Positions 1 through 12,262 of a stretch of DNA of 64,000 bases are shown one piece after another. This stretch comes from Corallium rubrum (taxonomy: Eukaryota > Cnidaria > Anthozoa > Scleralcyonacea > Coralliidae). Position 1 is the first letter of the stretch. Each line of letters opens with the position of its first letter. Position numbers and translations under genes: made by a program. The notes below the pieces were generated by a model. The model searched no databases. It had not been told where the DNA came from and saw only the letters and a list, made by a program, of their open reading frames with translations. Location: positions 230,589 through 294,588 of the forward strand of contig CAXIUP010000256.1 of NCBI GenBank assembly GCA_964035015.1, in the 5' to 3' direction.

Positions 1-79
1 TAGCAACATCAGCTGTAAGCACAGCCTCACAATTTTAACCGTCATTTGACAAAATTTTCATTTAACAACTGGATAAATG

Positions 80-206
80 ACGAAGGGCTTTCGCTCGAAA
101 CGTTAGACTCCTACGTTCTCTGTTTCAGCAGTATATCAAACCTTGCTATATTTCGATTGTTTCTACACTGCCTACGCAGCACGCTACTTTTATTATATAA
201 TATATA

Positions 207-267
<61 letters not shown>

Positions 268-270
268 TGA
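80..270. repeat. dispersed repeat end with (TA)n microsatellite
   Basis: A block containing GCTCGAAACGTTAGACTCC and TTTCAGCAGTAT is followed by TTGTTTCTACACTGC and a pure TA run (about 195-266). The first part recurs in diverged form near 5290-5350 and the second near 44635-44670, so this is a dispersed repeat rather than unique DNA. The family is not identified; a retroelement tail next to a microsatellite is possible. Confidence 0.5.
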
Positions 271-348
271 CAAACCCACAAACCCGTAGGATGCGTAGGT
301 AGTCAATTGTTATGTTTTGAAACCAGTGATATACATTGTTTTGCAGGT

Positions 349-560
349 ATTACAGTCACTTGCAGCTCACTTTTCACCCAAATATTCGGAAGTTCGTTCC
401 GAAGTTCGCACGTTCGTTTTGAACTACGCATTTGATTGATTGCTTGGTTCCTAGCAGCCAATCAAATGCGTGATTCAAAACGAACTTTGAACTTCCCAAT
501 GAACTTCAGAACAAACTTCCGAAGATTTGGGTGAAAAGTGAGTGGCAAATGACTGTAATC
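349..560. repeat. foldback element (hairpin, about 210 bp)
   Basis: The left arm runs inward from ATTACAGTCA through CTCACTTTTCACCC and TCGGAAGTTCG. The right arm carries the reverse complements (GGGTGAAAAGTGAG, TGACTGTAAT). The arms meet near a short loop around 440-460. No coding capacity. A target duplication is not clear. Confidence 0.6.
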
Positions 561-1470
561 ATGCTTCTTTACAAAATATATTTCAAAGGTTCTGACGTAA
601 TTGCCAACGGCCGCTTTGCGTTTGTGGGCGGGGGCGCAAATGTTTGTAGGCGTAAATGTCGTAATTTTTTCTACGTTTCGACAGTTCAAAGAGATCTGTA
701 ATACGTCTTCGTTGAATGATGCCTTGCAGATGCAGGCGTTCCGTTTTGAGGGAGATGGTATTGAGAGGGGTGAGTCGAGAGGGCCGAATTGAGAGGGGTT
801 AGTTGAGAGGGGCTAAAGGACTTCGAGTGTTGGCCCGCAGGCTACTGTTCATGCATCTACATAGTCCAGAAAAGAATTACCTTCACACTCTTGTAAAAAA
901 TCCCTCCAGTGCATAAGAATCAGTTCTTGTTTTCCTCTGGCGTTGCTTCCGACAGGAGCCATCATGGGGGTGAACATGCTGTCAAAATCCTTTGCATTTA
1001 ATTTTTTTTCTTGGAAACAGAAGAGAGCTTCAAATTCCACTGGATGTGCTTCCATCAGATCAAGAATTCCAAGGGTACTTAAACCTTCTTTGAGCTGCTC
1101 TAAAGCACTTCTGGGTTTGTCTATCACCATATACTTTGCTATCATTTTTAGCAATTGGTCTTTCTCTGCGAACTTTGGTAAAGAAGTATAACCTGACGCC
1201 CACAACAAATCAAAAACACAACCGTTATTAACGGCTGTATTGAATTCCTCTTCAGTTTGGGAATCATTGACCTTAAAAAAGATAATACTATGTCGATTGT
1301 GGATTATATATTGTGGATTATATATTGCGGATATACTGTACAGAGAACATTTCAAGCAAAGGTCCTTTGTCAGACAGAAACAACAGTGGATAAAAACAGA
1401 ATAAATATACCTAAATATATAATGAAAAGCGAAAAGATTGTGAACTGCCGAGATCTTTTAGAATGAAATA

Positions 1471-1802
1471 CCATAGATAATGGAGGGGAACTGGACAGGA
1501 AACTTACAAAACCGGAAGTGATGTTTGCACAACTTGCTATGGTAATTATACACTTACAGTGTAAGGGGCTAATATGCACCTAATAACGGGTGGTCCCACA
1601 TGGCTAACATCAGACACTGCTAAACTTAAGTGATATTACAATAATTGCACTACTGTTTAATTTCAGCAATGGTTGATCCCGGCCATGTGGGACCACCCGT
1701 CAGGCTTATAAGTGTATAATCACCATAGCAAGTTGCAAACATCGTTTCCGGTTTTGTAACGCCGTTTAAGTTTCCTATCCAGTTCCCCTTCATTATCTAT
1801 GG
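1471..1802. repeat. foldback MITE, 332 bp
   Basis: The ends are CCATAGATAATGG and its reverse complement CCATTATCTATGG (one base different), with arms of more than 130 bp that include ACTTGCTATGG, ATTATACACTTA and GGGTGGTCCCACATGG. It is flanked on both sides by AAATA (1466-1470 and 1803-1807), a likely 5-bp target duplication. Non-coding. It lies between the last two visible HECT exons of element A. Confidence 0.65.
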
Positions 1803-3807
1803 AAATACTGACGTTTCGACCAAGGTAAATTAAAACAAGGATTATACATGTTTAATGTGCCAAGAGGGTGATGTATGTTAAAAAGTAGCCAATCAAATGC
1901 ATGGAATTCTCCATCCGAGCCTCATTACCTTATCTTCTGAGTATTAGCATTAGCTTGACAAATACCTACCAAACATTAACATCATAGAAACTCCCAGCTA
2001 TAAATAAATTATACAGTAATTATGTTTACCTTTAATAACATATCTTTGGTCTGTTCATCAGGGATATCACTAATGCTTGGTATTGAAGCTCTCTCATGTT
2101 CACCGTATACCAAAAAATGGTAAACACTTTTACACAAACAATGACAAGCATTCCCACCATTACATAAAGAAATAGCCAATAACTTGCCATAGCTTCTGTA
2201 CAGACCCTGAGTCCGAGCTATAAAGAATAAATAAAAGATATTTAAGTACTATGAAGAAAAACGAAATTGTATTACAATAAAGATTTAAAATACTACTTTT
2301 TTGTCCTAAGTATTTAATCTGCTGGAACTGATGCATTATGCTAATGTTATCCATGTCCACATATAGTAATACATATGGATATTTATATGTATATGTGTTT
2401 GTATACAGTATGTATATCATAATTTAGTGGATTCATCTACCATGGCAGAATATCTAAGTTGAGAATTTAAGACCCCGTTCACACGATGCCGGGGCATGTA
2501 CAGTTGTTTCATTAGTTGTGGTCAATAGCCCTGCTAGCTGGACTCCAGGGGTGCACCCAATAAATTTTAATTAAATTTAAATTTAAATCTAGAGTCTCTG
2601 AAATTGACTGAATTGAATTGAGTCTTTTGAAACTTCATCTGTCACTATGTTGCCGTCACTATACCTACAACTAACTGTCACAGTCCTAATAGGGTAACAT
2701 CTATGTTGTATAATTGTACTTGTAATTAACCCTTTATAGCCCAAGACCTTCCCATATGCTGAATAAAATCGTCTGGCGTTAGCCAGAATAAAATTCTTTA
2801 AGTGGCCAGTGGACTATAAAGGGTTAAGGCTTTGAAATGACAATGACATCGTAAACAAACCCTGAATATTGTGAATCAAAACTTTATTTCCCTCTGGTCC
2901 CTGAAAAATGCTTGTTCTTGAGAACATCTCTTTAATGCACAACCGGAAAAATTCCCGAGTAGGCCCTCCAGTATCCACAGCTCCTTCACTATTCCCATCA
3001 TCGTCCGCAAATTTAACAGACAAAGCAATTTCGGGTTGAAGATTGCCCTATTTATTTTATGAATGCCATCATTAAGCACATGTCCCCGTCTCACATTTAT
3101 GTAGTTTCTCCCAGCACTTTCAGAAGATTCCATGACTGCTAATGTATGTGTCTGCAACATATCTTTAATATCTTGCAAAGAGGCCGGTCTTTCAAACTGT
3201 TGAGCATCTCTGTAAAGATATACATGTAGAATTATTTCCCACATACAGTATTTAACACGGTTTTAGTTACCAACTTAAGTATGTGTATCATTCATAATGT
3301 GTATTAAATTAAATGTGTATTATTATACCGTAAAATTCAAAAAGTAACCACCTTCCCAAAAGTAACCACCTTTTTCATGAATGCAAAATATACCCAAACG
3401 TATACTCCTCACAAAGTAGCTGTTCCCCAGGGAGAACATTGACAAATAATTGCATGTAGTCACGTTATCAAGATTTTAATATTTCAACAATTGAAATATT
3501 TCAGCATCCAAACCTTCAAATATAGTGATCAGTCTGATCAGCTTTGAACGATTGTTCATTTGTTCCTTACTAACCATTCACTGACAAATTGGATTGATTT
3601 TCTCTCAAGGCATGCTGACAGGCTAGACACCACACCCCTCATGTGTGGGTATTTATATTTCTCCCCTACCCCCCCCCCCCAGACATCTACGGGGCCAGAC
3701 AATCAACACAGTTTCCCAGGGGTTGCGAGGTAGCCTGGGGGGTTGGTCACAGAAATAATCGAACCATGCATTATACATGACTGGCCAAGGTTTTCAAAAT
3801 ATTACTT

Positions 3808-4598
3808 TTGATGGCATTTTTTGTTACAAGCAGGCAACCATGCTAAATCATATCACATAGTATATACTGTACTTTGAAGGGGGATTACCAGCTCTAAAAT
3901 TTGGAGCTTTTTGAAAGCGTAATGGGATGAATATTGAATGGGGTATCTGTAAAGTTCTGCCTAATATGTTTGTGCTTTATTTGGATTGGCTAACTTCAGA
4001 ATGCTATCTAATCAGCATGCCTGAAGTTCTGGCTATTTGAGGACATAACTCACAATCATAAAACAAACAAGAAACATGGTGCAAATTTACCAAAATATAA
4101 GTCGCCTTGAAGAACAGCCACAACAAGCAGCCAACTAACTTTTTGTTACAAACAGGCAACCACCATAAAAATGTAGCTTAGACAATAATCAACTGAAGAT
4201 GACTAGGCCAGTTGCCATCTGTGTATCACAAGTAGTATTGTTGAGCCGGTGAGTTAAATGTCTGAAGATATCATGAGCAGGACTGTACTGTAATACAAAA
4301 GCTCAGCTTTATAACATTACATACATGGCAGTATAGGCAAATACCAAAATAAAACAAAGTAATTTATGAATATGAGATTTTAACTGTTGCTACCAGATCT
4401 AATAAATTTCTGACTCTTGGCAAGCTTACCTTGTTGTGGCTTTTTTTCAAAGTGTTATATTTAGAGGTACAGTATTTACACCATTTGTTTATGATTGTGA
4501 GTTACTGTATGCGAATTAGGTTAACCAGAACTGTATACTGTGCACTATCCGATACAATCTGTTATGGTTGCCTGCTTGTAACAAAAAAATGCCATCAA
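3808..4598. repeat. non-autonomous element with imperfect inverted ends
   Basis: Begins TTGATGGCATTTTTTG, then TTACAAGCAGGCAACCAT. The reverse complement of the same sequence ends at 4598, and weaker similarity extends about 100 bp inward. A third partial copy of the end sequence is internal (about 4141-4170), and a diverged one lies near 44957-45010. No target duplication was made out and no coding capacity seen. It sits in an intron of the element A HECT gene. Confidence 0.5.
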
Positions 4599-5040
4599 CG
4601 GTGTTTTTGAAACACTTTTATTGAGGTTGACCAGCTGTCTACAGTATTAGTATACAGTACCTGTAATGAAAATTTTATTTACCTTGCACTCTCTTCAAGT
4701 GCTAGCTGCATTGAAAAATCATTGCCATCATCACTAAGATCTTCATCATCTAGTAGTGATATATAGGACCTGAAATATTTTAAAATTAGTAAAAACATTA
4801 TTAGAAAATTGAAATATTACATTTTGCATTTTCTGGATTTGTCAACGTTTGCAACCAACCTGTATTGAGGAGAAGATTCTACTTCTCCAGTTGATTCTAG
4901 ATCTATTTGTTCAATGTGCTGTTGTGTTTCTGGTCTTTCACAATGATATAGTACATCTGTACCTTCTTCTACACCCTACAATATTTTAAGAAAAATTGAA
5001 AGAAAAAGTTATTCTACAGTAGAACAATGAGTTACAACCA

Positions 5041-5891
5041 AAGGAGCACGCCAGACTCACCTGAGTGTGTTTCTTCTTCTTTGTTCAGTGTTCCTTCATT
5101 TATATTCAGCCATTTTGAATAATGCGGTATATATCATGAGTGTATCGCAGGCACGGGTTACGGGGCCGAAGGAAACCTGAGCACGTTCCAAAAATTAAAT
5201 AACGGTCGGAAGGAAGATAAATAGAAGGGGAGTGAAATGCCAGAGATTTTGTAAGAAAACGTAATGTCTAATATTTTGACTCTATATTAAAGGGCCTTGG
5301 CTCCAATCGTTCGAAACGTGAGACATCTACATTCTATGTTTCGGCAGTACATGTACATATTAAACAAACTAATACTATCAGTAGATCGAAGGTGGATTTC
5401 AGTTGATATGTTAGTAAATTAAATACAGTGTAATATTACAATTTTACGACGTGTTTGGATGATGTAATTTAAATACAGCATTTGAACAGTATTTTCTTTC
5501 TCTGACTCTGTCTTTGCAAGTGGTTCGCTGGTGGCTAGTTGGGTCATGGGTTGTAACTTCTGGCAACTTATAAATACTTACCTCGCGTGAACAACCTAAT
5601 TGATTGTTGACAGATCAAGGGCTACGAGCGTAGCTAGATTTCAAAACCCAAATAACACATCACCGCTGGTCAATACTCCATCATGTGATGGTTGTTTCAC
5701 TCTCTCCTTTTTTCTTCCCTCCTTTCTCCGCCCTCGTAAATGTTCGGGCCTCGGGTTTCCTTTGGCCCCGTAACCCGCACCTGCGATACGCTGATGATAT
5801 AATTATACCACATTATTCAAAATGGCTGAATATAAATGACGGAACTCCGAACAAAGAAGAAGAAACACAGGTCAGTTTGGCGTGCTCAATT
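5041..5891. mobile_element. non-autonomous DNA transposon, 851 bp, long TIRs, 10-bp TSD
   Basis: Inverted arms of about 200 bp (5041-5245 and 5690-5891) share GAGCACGCC, GTTTCTTCTTCTTTG, TTATATTCAGCC and GGGGCCGAAGG. The sequence GTTACAACCA lies directly outside both ends (5031-5040 and 5892-5901), which is a 10-bp direct repeat of target-duplication type. An 8-10-bp duplication with long TIRs suggests a Mutator-like or hAT-like non-autonomous element. No transposase is present. It sits in the long intron between HECT exons 3 and 4 of element A. Confidence 0.65.
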
Positions 5892-5901
5892 GTTACAACC
5901 A

Positions 5902-7215
5902 CCATACAAGAACTGCCATACAATAGGCATCCTTATTATACAACTGCATTAAAAACTGTCCAAATAATGCTAAAAATGTGTGCAAATATACAGCAATATT
6001 TGCATAGTTAGTTATTTGCACTGGTTATTTGGATGGTTAGCCAATCAAATTTATCACACGGGAGACTACTTCATGTGTGCTTATTATTTTGTCCTGGTGC
6101 AAGTCACGCTCCTACTTCTCTGGCCTTTTTAGAGTTTTCTTTTTCCATAAAAAATCAGAGCAGTTGTATAATAAATCTCTTATAAGATGTTTTCATGTGT
6201 AGTATCACTGTATATTTTTACTTGTTGTTTGTATTTTGACTCACCCTGCAAGCTCATCAAAATACGGCACAACTCGTAAAAATATACAGCGTTATTTTTT
6301 TTCGGTCCGTATCCTACCAAATCCTGCTTTCTGATTGGTTAACGAGCGGTCTGTATGAGCCCGTACGAACCGCTCGAGATAATTTTTTAATGTGTTTTAT
6401 AGGCCGTAAAATTGACCGATTTTCATACATAACTATTTCGCTTGCCACAGAAAAAATATATTCAACAGAGAGCTACAGGGATGCAAATGAGTTTTATTAT
6501 CGAAATGGCTTTGACAACTTTGAAAACAGCGAATTTTAAAAGAACGTGAGAATGCTGTGAAATGTCAGTGAGCAACATTTATAAAGTTTTAAAGTATTAT
6601 TGCTCAACGACGTACGAAAACAGTTTAAAACAGTAGGCAAAACATACACAAACTTGTGAACACAGTATTTTTAATCACTACATGAAAATATAAGACAGAA
6701 AAGCTGAAACCTTTTGATACTAAACTGTCATTCTTCTGTTGTCCAACTATACTCAACAAAACCACTACAAGTCTTTACCCTTTAGTCAAATATTTTCCAC
6801 ATGCCAACCTCATCGTGTCATGTCTTTGAAAAAAGTTTCAAATGGCTTTAATACTACAAGCATTTTCATCTTCAAACTCAAACGACCCACTTTCAATTTC
6901 CATGCAGTCAGCAGAGTATTAAAAGTGATTTTCCAACAGCCAAAAACGAGCAAGCGACGAAGAAGAACGACAAAGAATCTTTATCAACTAAACTTTAAAA
7001 AGACTAGATCTTCAAGTTTTGACTGGTTTTTTTATCACAAAAGACGTTCCAAGCTTCCCTGTCAGACAGCATGTCTGCAGTTGTTTACTGTCGAACGATA
7101 AACTGTGGACTTTTGAATATCACGTGAATATCATCTCGATTACACAATTCAATTATGTTAATTTACCTAATTATGTAAATTATATAAATCGTACGATTAA
7201 TAAAAAAAAAAAGAA
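5902..7215. other. intronic or intergenic DNA, no gene seen
   Basis: AT-rich sequence inside the long HECT intron of element A. Short open frames occur on the plus strand near 6740-7100 but show no recognisable domain. GGTCCGTA at about 6303-6312 resembles the MITE at 7216-7353. Confidence 0.4.
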
Positions 7216-7353
7216 GTTATTTACCGTTTTGGTCGGTCCGTATAGAGAAATATTTCCCTCAGTCTCAGAAACGACCCTCGGCCTGCGGCCTCGGGCAGTT
7301 TTTGAGACCTCGGGAAATATTTCTCTATACAGACCTCCCAGCTGGTAAATAAC
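7216..7353. repeat. small foldback MITE
   Basis: GTTATTTACC near the left end and GGTAAATAAC at the right end, with inner matching arms TATAGAGAAATATTTCCC and GGGAAATATTTCTCTATA around a GC-rich centre (CGGCCTGCGGCCTCGGG). Non-coding. Confidence 0.6.
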
Positions 7354-8397
7354 ATATATGTACTACACACCAACACATCTAATAAGAGATATATATTTTT
7401 GTTGTGGTTTCCTTATGAATTATAATGTAAAATAATGCTGTGATGCACTGTACTGTACCTCAGCTGCATCTGGATGCAACTCTACTTTAATTAGTGCTGA
7501 GTTAGCCAATATGTATAAGCCTCCTTGGCCAGCAAGTGATGCAACCTCATGGCCATTCCAGGTAAAAGATGAAGATACTGACGGTATTTTCAACCGTTTG
7601 GTCCCAGGAACAACTGAAAGATAATCATAATCCAAAAGGTCCTGCTCCCCCAAGGCAAAAACCTTCTGAAAAATTGATGTGATCTCAGCTGCAACCTACA
7701 ATTACAGAAAATAGTTTCATATAACTCATTCACTGCCAGGCATCTCCCCTTAATGACAAGTAAAATAATACATGTACAGTATACCCAGCATGAAATAAAG
7801 TTATATGTAGCTGTGGTAGTAAAAGATTAATACCAGGTCATTAATGCATAATAGACATACAATATTCAGTTCACTTGCATATCGAAAAATTGAATCTTCT
7901 AAGTTATTAAAGTTCAGATTTCAGGGTGATGATGATGGTGTACTCTTCTTTTTTAAGTGGAAAGTAGTTTATTACAGTGTATACAATACAATAAAAAAAC
8001 CCCATTTGTTTGACATAAAAAATTATACAAAAATTTATATTACAAAGTTGTCCATTTGTAATGTTCATTGCAGATAAAATATTAAAATCCGTTTATAATG
8101 TTTGGCATGGTTAGTCCATGCTTGGGATGTGGCTCTCAGCACTAACCAGATCAATGGGCTCCCCATCCACCACTGCAAATGCTCCACATTATCCAACACC
8201 ACCCCCCATGGCCATTGTATGATTTGCTACAGTCTGCAAGTCCATACTAGTTGACCAAAAATTACTACTCAAAATAAAAGAAGACAACTTTGGGTGAATG
8301 CTTCTTTGAGCCATCAGATTTTCATTAGGGGGTCTATCCTGCACCCACTTGCCATTTCAAAATGTTTGGAGGGCTCCAACCCCCAGCTTCCATCACT

Positions 8398-8455
8398 CAA
8401 TAAAATAAAATAAAATAAAATAAAATAAAATAAAATAAAATAAAACAAAATAAAT
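8398..8455. repeat. (AATAA)n microsatellite
   Basis: About ten pentamers of AAATA/AATAA type in a row, degenerating at the right end. Located in the intron between HECT exons 2 and 3 of element A. Confidence 0.9.
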
Positions 8456-9249
8456 TAAACTATTATACATCTACTGTATCTGTCTAACTAATAAGCAAAG
8501 CAACTAATGAATAAAAATAAGGATAACCTTACCTGCCGAGGAGACCACGTAGAAACTATTCTAATTTTCCCAACTAATCCTTTCTCAGCCAATCTTCCTC
8601 GTGCTTGTCCTCTTGGGATCGAGTATCGTTGTGACGCAGAACCTTCGCCTTTTGGTATACAGACAACGTCTTTACTCCATGTCTTTGTCTTGCCGACGCT
8701 ACCTGACGTTCGTCGCTTTGATGTCGAGCCTGTGCTGGATGGAAAAGACTGAAAACGTGACGGCAATACTGCTTGTGTTGTTCTCATAGTGGAGGTACTG
8801 GGTGTCGTCGACCGCGTTGCCGTGGCATTCGTCATCGTTGCATATCTCGTCGTGCTAGTGTCAGACTATACAAAGGGAAAACACAATGTGTTATAAAGCA
8901 TTCAACGACGGCGAAGAAAATAAGCTATAGAAGCGATAGATAGTGTTCAACGAACTTCATTAAACTGACCTGAATAGTGCGAGTCTGTGCGGTTGTTGTC
9001 CTCGTTTGATTTCGCCGTTCAGTCTCACTGGGACGGCTTTGCGAAGGGTGTAAAAAACTCGTTACTGCATTAGCAACAACTCTGCCAAGTTCTTCTGCGT
9101 TGAGATCGGGTCGATCGGCCATATTCCGTCGAAGAAATAGTGAATGAAGCTCTCTCTTTATTTAATTATGGCGCCATATTCCAACTCCAAGAGCGTCTGA
9201 GCACGTGGAAAGATTTTCTTACTGCGCATATAAGTTGCGCACACCCAAA

Positions 9250-9690
9250 ATGCTTATTTATAAATAAGCAATTGCTTATTTATAAATAAGCAATTGCTTA
9301 TTTACATTTAAGCATTATTTAAACATAAGCATTATTTAAACATAAAATGATTATTTGTAAATAAGCAATATTTCACTAATGTAAACAATCATTTTTGAAG
9401 AAATGCTTGTTTATAAATAAGCATTTGCATTCAAATGATTGTTTATAAACAATCAATGAGCAATAAATGTTTATTTATAAATAAGCATTTATTCAAAAAT
9501 GATTGTTTATAAACAATCAATGAGCGATAAATGTTTATTTATAAATAAGCATTTCTTCAAAAATGATTGTTTATAAACAATCAATGAGCGATGAAGGATT
9601 ATTTATAAACAAGCATTTATTCAAAAATGATTGTTTATAAACAATCACACTGCACTGAATTGATTATTTATAAATAATCGGTTATTTTGT
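9250..9690. promoter_or_regulatory. subterminal array of palindromes, element A
   Basis: More than ten near-perfect palindromes of about 18-20 bp with a TTTATAAA-type centre occur one after another, for example TGCTTATTTATAAATAAGCA and TGATTGTTTATAAACAATCA. Part of the array is a roughly 65-bp tandem repeat holding one palindrome of each kind, separated by ATGAGCGATAA-like spacers. It lies between the HECT start (9122) and the transposon terminus (9764). By position these are candidate transposase-binding or promoter sites. Element C has an equivalent array with different outer bases. Confidence 0.75.
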
Positions 9691-9954
9691 GTGATTGTTT
9701 ACAAACCATGGAAAATTGATTAACAAAATTTGCTAAATAATTTTTTTACACCTGGCGCCTCATACGATATCGCATTGCGAAATTCGCTGTTGAATCACGA
9801 ACTTCGATAATGGATTACAAAGTTGATTGTTCGTGATGCATAATCCATTGTTGCACTAGTTAATGTTCATTGTTGATTAACGAATATGGTTGTTGCAAGC
9901 GAAACTTGAATGTTGGCAAGCAAAATGTATTTTTGGCGGGGATGGAACACCATA

Positions 9955-10275
9955 GGAAGTAACATTAAAAACATTCGCAATTTAATTTTAAGCAGCCGGA
10001 AGTGGATTTCTCAAAGACCGGAAGTGAAATTTTCCAAACCGGAATTAACGTTAAAAACACTCCACTCGAAATTGAATTTTAAGCAACCGGAGGTGGATTT
10101 CTCAAAAACCGGAAGTGAAATTTTCCAAACCGGAAGTAACGTTAAAAACATTCAGAATTTAATTTTAAGCAACCGGAAGTGGATTTCTCAAAAACCGGAA
10201 GTGAAATTTTCCAAACCGGAAGTAACGTTAAAAACATTCACAATTTAATTTTAAGCAACGGGAAGTGGTTGTCTC
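9955..10275. repeat. 86-91-bp tandem repeat, about 3.5 copies
   Basis: Copies begin near 9955, 10041, 10132 and 10218, each with GTTAAAAACATTC, AATTTAATTTTAAGCA, GGAAGTGGATTTCTC and GTGAAATTTTCC. Open reading frames run through it only because the period keeps frame in parts, so I do not call a gene. Confidence 0.85.
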
Positions 10276-12016
10276 CTGAAAGTGAACGTAATAGCGTCTC
10301 AGTGACTCTACATTCCAAAATTTTCCGAGAGCATGCCTGCAGACCCCGTTATAGGTTTCTTCATCTTACCCGCTCCGTTTTTGCAGCGGACTTGTATAAC
10401 CCTGGCAGGGCCACTGATTAAAATATCAAGCAATAGTAATCAAGGAGAAAAAAACGAAAATAAATAGTACTAAAATAGTAAAATATTTAAAAGGAAGATC
10501 ATTCTATGTTATACCAAGACACTACACAAATTTAATAAGGCAAAGGTAAAAGGCCAGAATGACATTTGACTGCATTTCTGAATGCACTGTCTTGTTTACT
10601 TAAAACAAATAGTACTTTCAGTACCCTTGAAGAAATGGGTATCTGTTATGAATCGATTTTTCTGCTTCTTTGCTGTCATGAACTTCTTATGCCTTAAAGA
10701 AACAAGTTTTTGTACCCATATTAAATTTACTTCGTACTTCGGATATTTTGGGCAGGCCCTCACCAATCTGAACTATGGTCTTTTCCTAATTGTGGCCAGT
10801 GGCGGGCTACCAAATGTAAGAGTTTGGTTACAGTGGTGATGGCAAGTGTCAACGGTAACCCATGCAGCAAGAACAAATGCGAACACTGCAATAACAAGTT
10901 CCAGCACGTTGTTGGACATAATCATGCCTGAATTTCGCGATTGATCAAAATTGTAAAAGACGAACATTGATCTGTGTCAGGCCTGGTTAGAGTCGTATGT
11001 AACGTTCTAATGAACGAGGCACTTTTCTTAAAAATGAATTCGACAACCAAGCGAGTTTTCTGGTAGCTTTAGGATAGATTACGTTCTTATTTGGAAGTAC
11101 TGGATTAATGTTTCACGTGTACTTGTGGATTGCAAAAACCACCAAGGAATGACCAAACGGGTGTTCATTTAATTTTCAGTCTTTGGCAATAGACAGTCAA
11201 AAGATGGCAAATATGGACAACAGGAGATACCGTAAAGGCATTAACATTTTTATAACTAGATCCCAAGGATAATGCAAAGTTTCTAGTAATAACAATTTTT
11301 GCCACGTGTACGGACAGAGCTGCCAGCCCCGCAATCTGCCAGCCCATTTTCGTGAGCAAAGCCCAAGTTAATTTAATACAAGCGAAAACTCAGACAAACA
11401 ACCCAAAATAGAATCTCGAAGGATTCTTAAAGAGTCATTTTCTCTTCAAGAACGAAAAAAAAATTTATAAACTCCGACAAACATGAATACTGACGTCTTT
11501 TGTGCCCTTCACTATTATTTTCCGGTTTGTTTAATAACATCAAGATATTTTTAAACTCCTCGAAATTTTTGCATAAAAAGCTTGGCGTATCACAAGAATT
11601 CCGATACTAATACGTATCGTGTGACGTCCAGTCAATCCAGATCAAAATTGACTACAATTTGTCAAGTGGATGTCAAGATAAGTAAGTTTTTGTTGCCTTC
11701 ACAAATTATTACGCCTGATGATTATGTCGTTGCGAATCGTCTGCCCAATCACCCCCTAAGTTCACGCAGGTACAGATACATGTAGAACTAAACATTCATG
11801 TTTACTATATGGCCAGGGTTCTTGGTACAGTTGCTTATTCCACGCCAAATCAAAATGCGAAGACAGTCTACGATCTCCAGTACACAGAATTTGTTACTGA
11901 GCTGAAAGTATAACAGACACGAACCAACAACACTCTACAAACCGACTCTTCACAACATCGTCAACATGCCACACCATATTAAACTTAAATATAAAGCTTT
12001 TAATATTTACTCGCAC
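10276..12016. other. no confident gene
   Basis: Short minus-strand open frames at 10773-10967 (a hydrophobic stretch of about 20 residues after MSNNVLEL) and 11165-11359 could be exons of a small membrane protein, but no family is recognised and no splice links were confirmed. Otherwise I see nothing here. Confidence 0.3.
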
Positions 12017-12145
12017 CTTTGACCTTCCGCTAGGCAGACAGTAAATCCTTTCGCCCAGACCATATTTAATTAGCCATGCACTAAGGCCTAGAAATTCGTT
12101 GTTTCGAGAAGAAAAATCAATTACTCCTTTGCGTTTCTCCGCCAT
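12017..12145 (-). CDS. possible first exon of an unknown gene
   Basis: An ATG at 12145 starts MAEKRKGVIDFSSRNNEF and the frame reaches a donor-like GTGCGA at 12011-12016 (exon end 12017). The ATG sits in ATGGCGG context near CpG-richer DNA, as at the gene starts of the transposons in this window. The LINE begins about 120 bp upstream of the ATG. No domain is recognised and no second exon was found, so this is weak. Confidence 0.25.
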
Positions 12146-12262
12146 TGTTGTATTCGCCAGTCGCGAACAAAACCACGCGTGCGCAGTGGTATTCTAATAT
12201 ATTCCGGGGGGAAACTTCTTACATTCTTGGTATATTAAGATAAACACGTCTTTCAAGAAATA

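Larger units (their letters stand above)
888..9122 (-). pseudogene. HECT-type E3 ubiquitin ligase of element A, UIM-containing, frameshifted
   Basis: Minus-strand gene with exons I place at 8970-9122, 8533-8865, 7459-7695, 4860-4975, 4683-4769, about 2861-3209, about 2033-2196 and 888-1271. Exon 1 starts at MADRPDLN. Exon 2 has KRRTSGSVG and TWSKDVVC; exon 3 has SFTWNG and EVASLAGQG. Both match the HECT gene of element C. The exon at 4683-4769 encodes DFSMQLALEESA, a ubiquitin-interacting motif (UIM) pattern. The exon at 2861-3209 starts the HECT N-lobe (DTGGPTREFF) but needs a one-base frameshift near 3035, and its donor does not join the next exon cleanly. The exons at 2033-2196 and 888-1271 continue the N-lobe and the linker. 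The C-lobe with the catalytic Cys is not seen and would lie off the left edge if present. Probably a decayed copy. Confidence 0.7.
888..9764 (-). mobile_element. Element A: partial integrase/HECT-type transposon, right end visible
   Basis: The right terminus at 9735-9764 reads AAATAATTTTTTTACA, then CCTGGCGCCTCATA. This closely resembles the terminus of element C (AAATAATTTTTTTACA, then TTTGGCGCCCCATA). Inward of it lie an array of palindromes (about 9250-9690) and a HECT gene running leftwards from 9122, in the same order and orientation as in element C. The predicted 6-bp target duplication to the right would be CGATAT (9765-9770). The left end and any integrase gene are not in the window, so the limit given is only the last HECT exon seen. 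Several smaller repeats sit in the introns. Confidence 0.7.

Noticed and set aside
1-840. HECT C-lobe exon for element A
   Set aside because: I looked on the minus strand for a C-lobe with a catalytic Cys and found none; it may lie off the edge or be lost.
5685-6011. 108-residue plus-strand open frame
   Set aside because: It lies over the arm of a non-autonomous transposon and its flank, with no recognisable domain.
9910-10421. Open frames with repeated FSKTGSEIFQTG peptides
   Set aside because: They come from the 86-91-bp tandem repeat; no start, domain or splice support.
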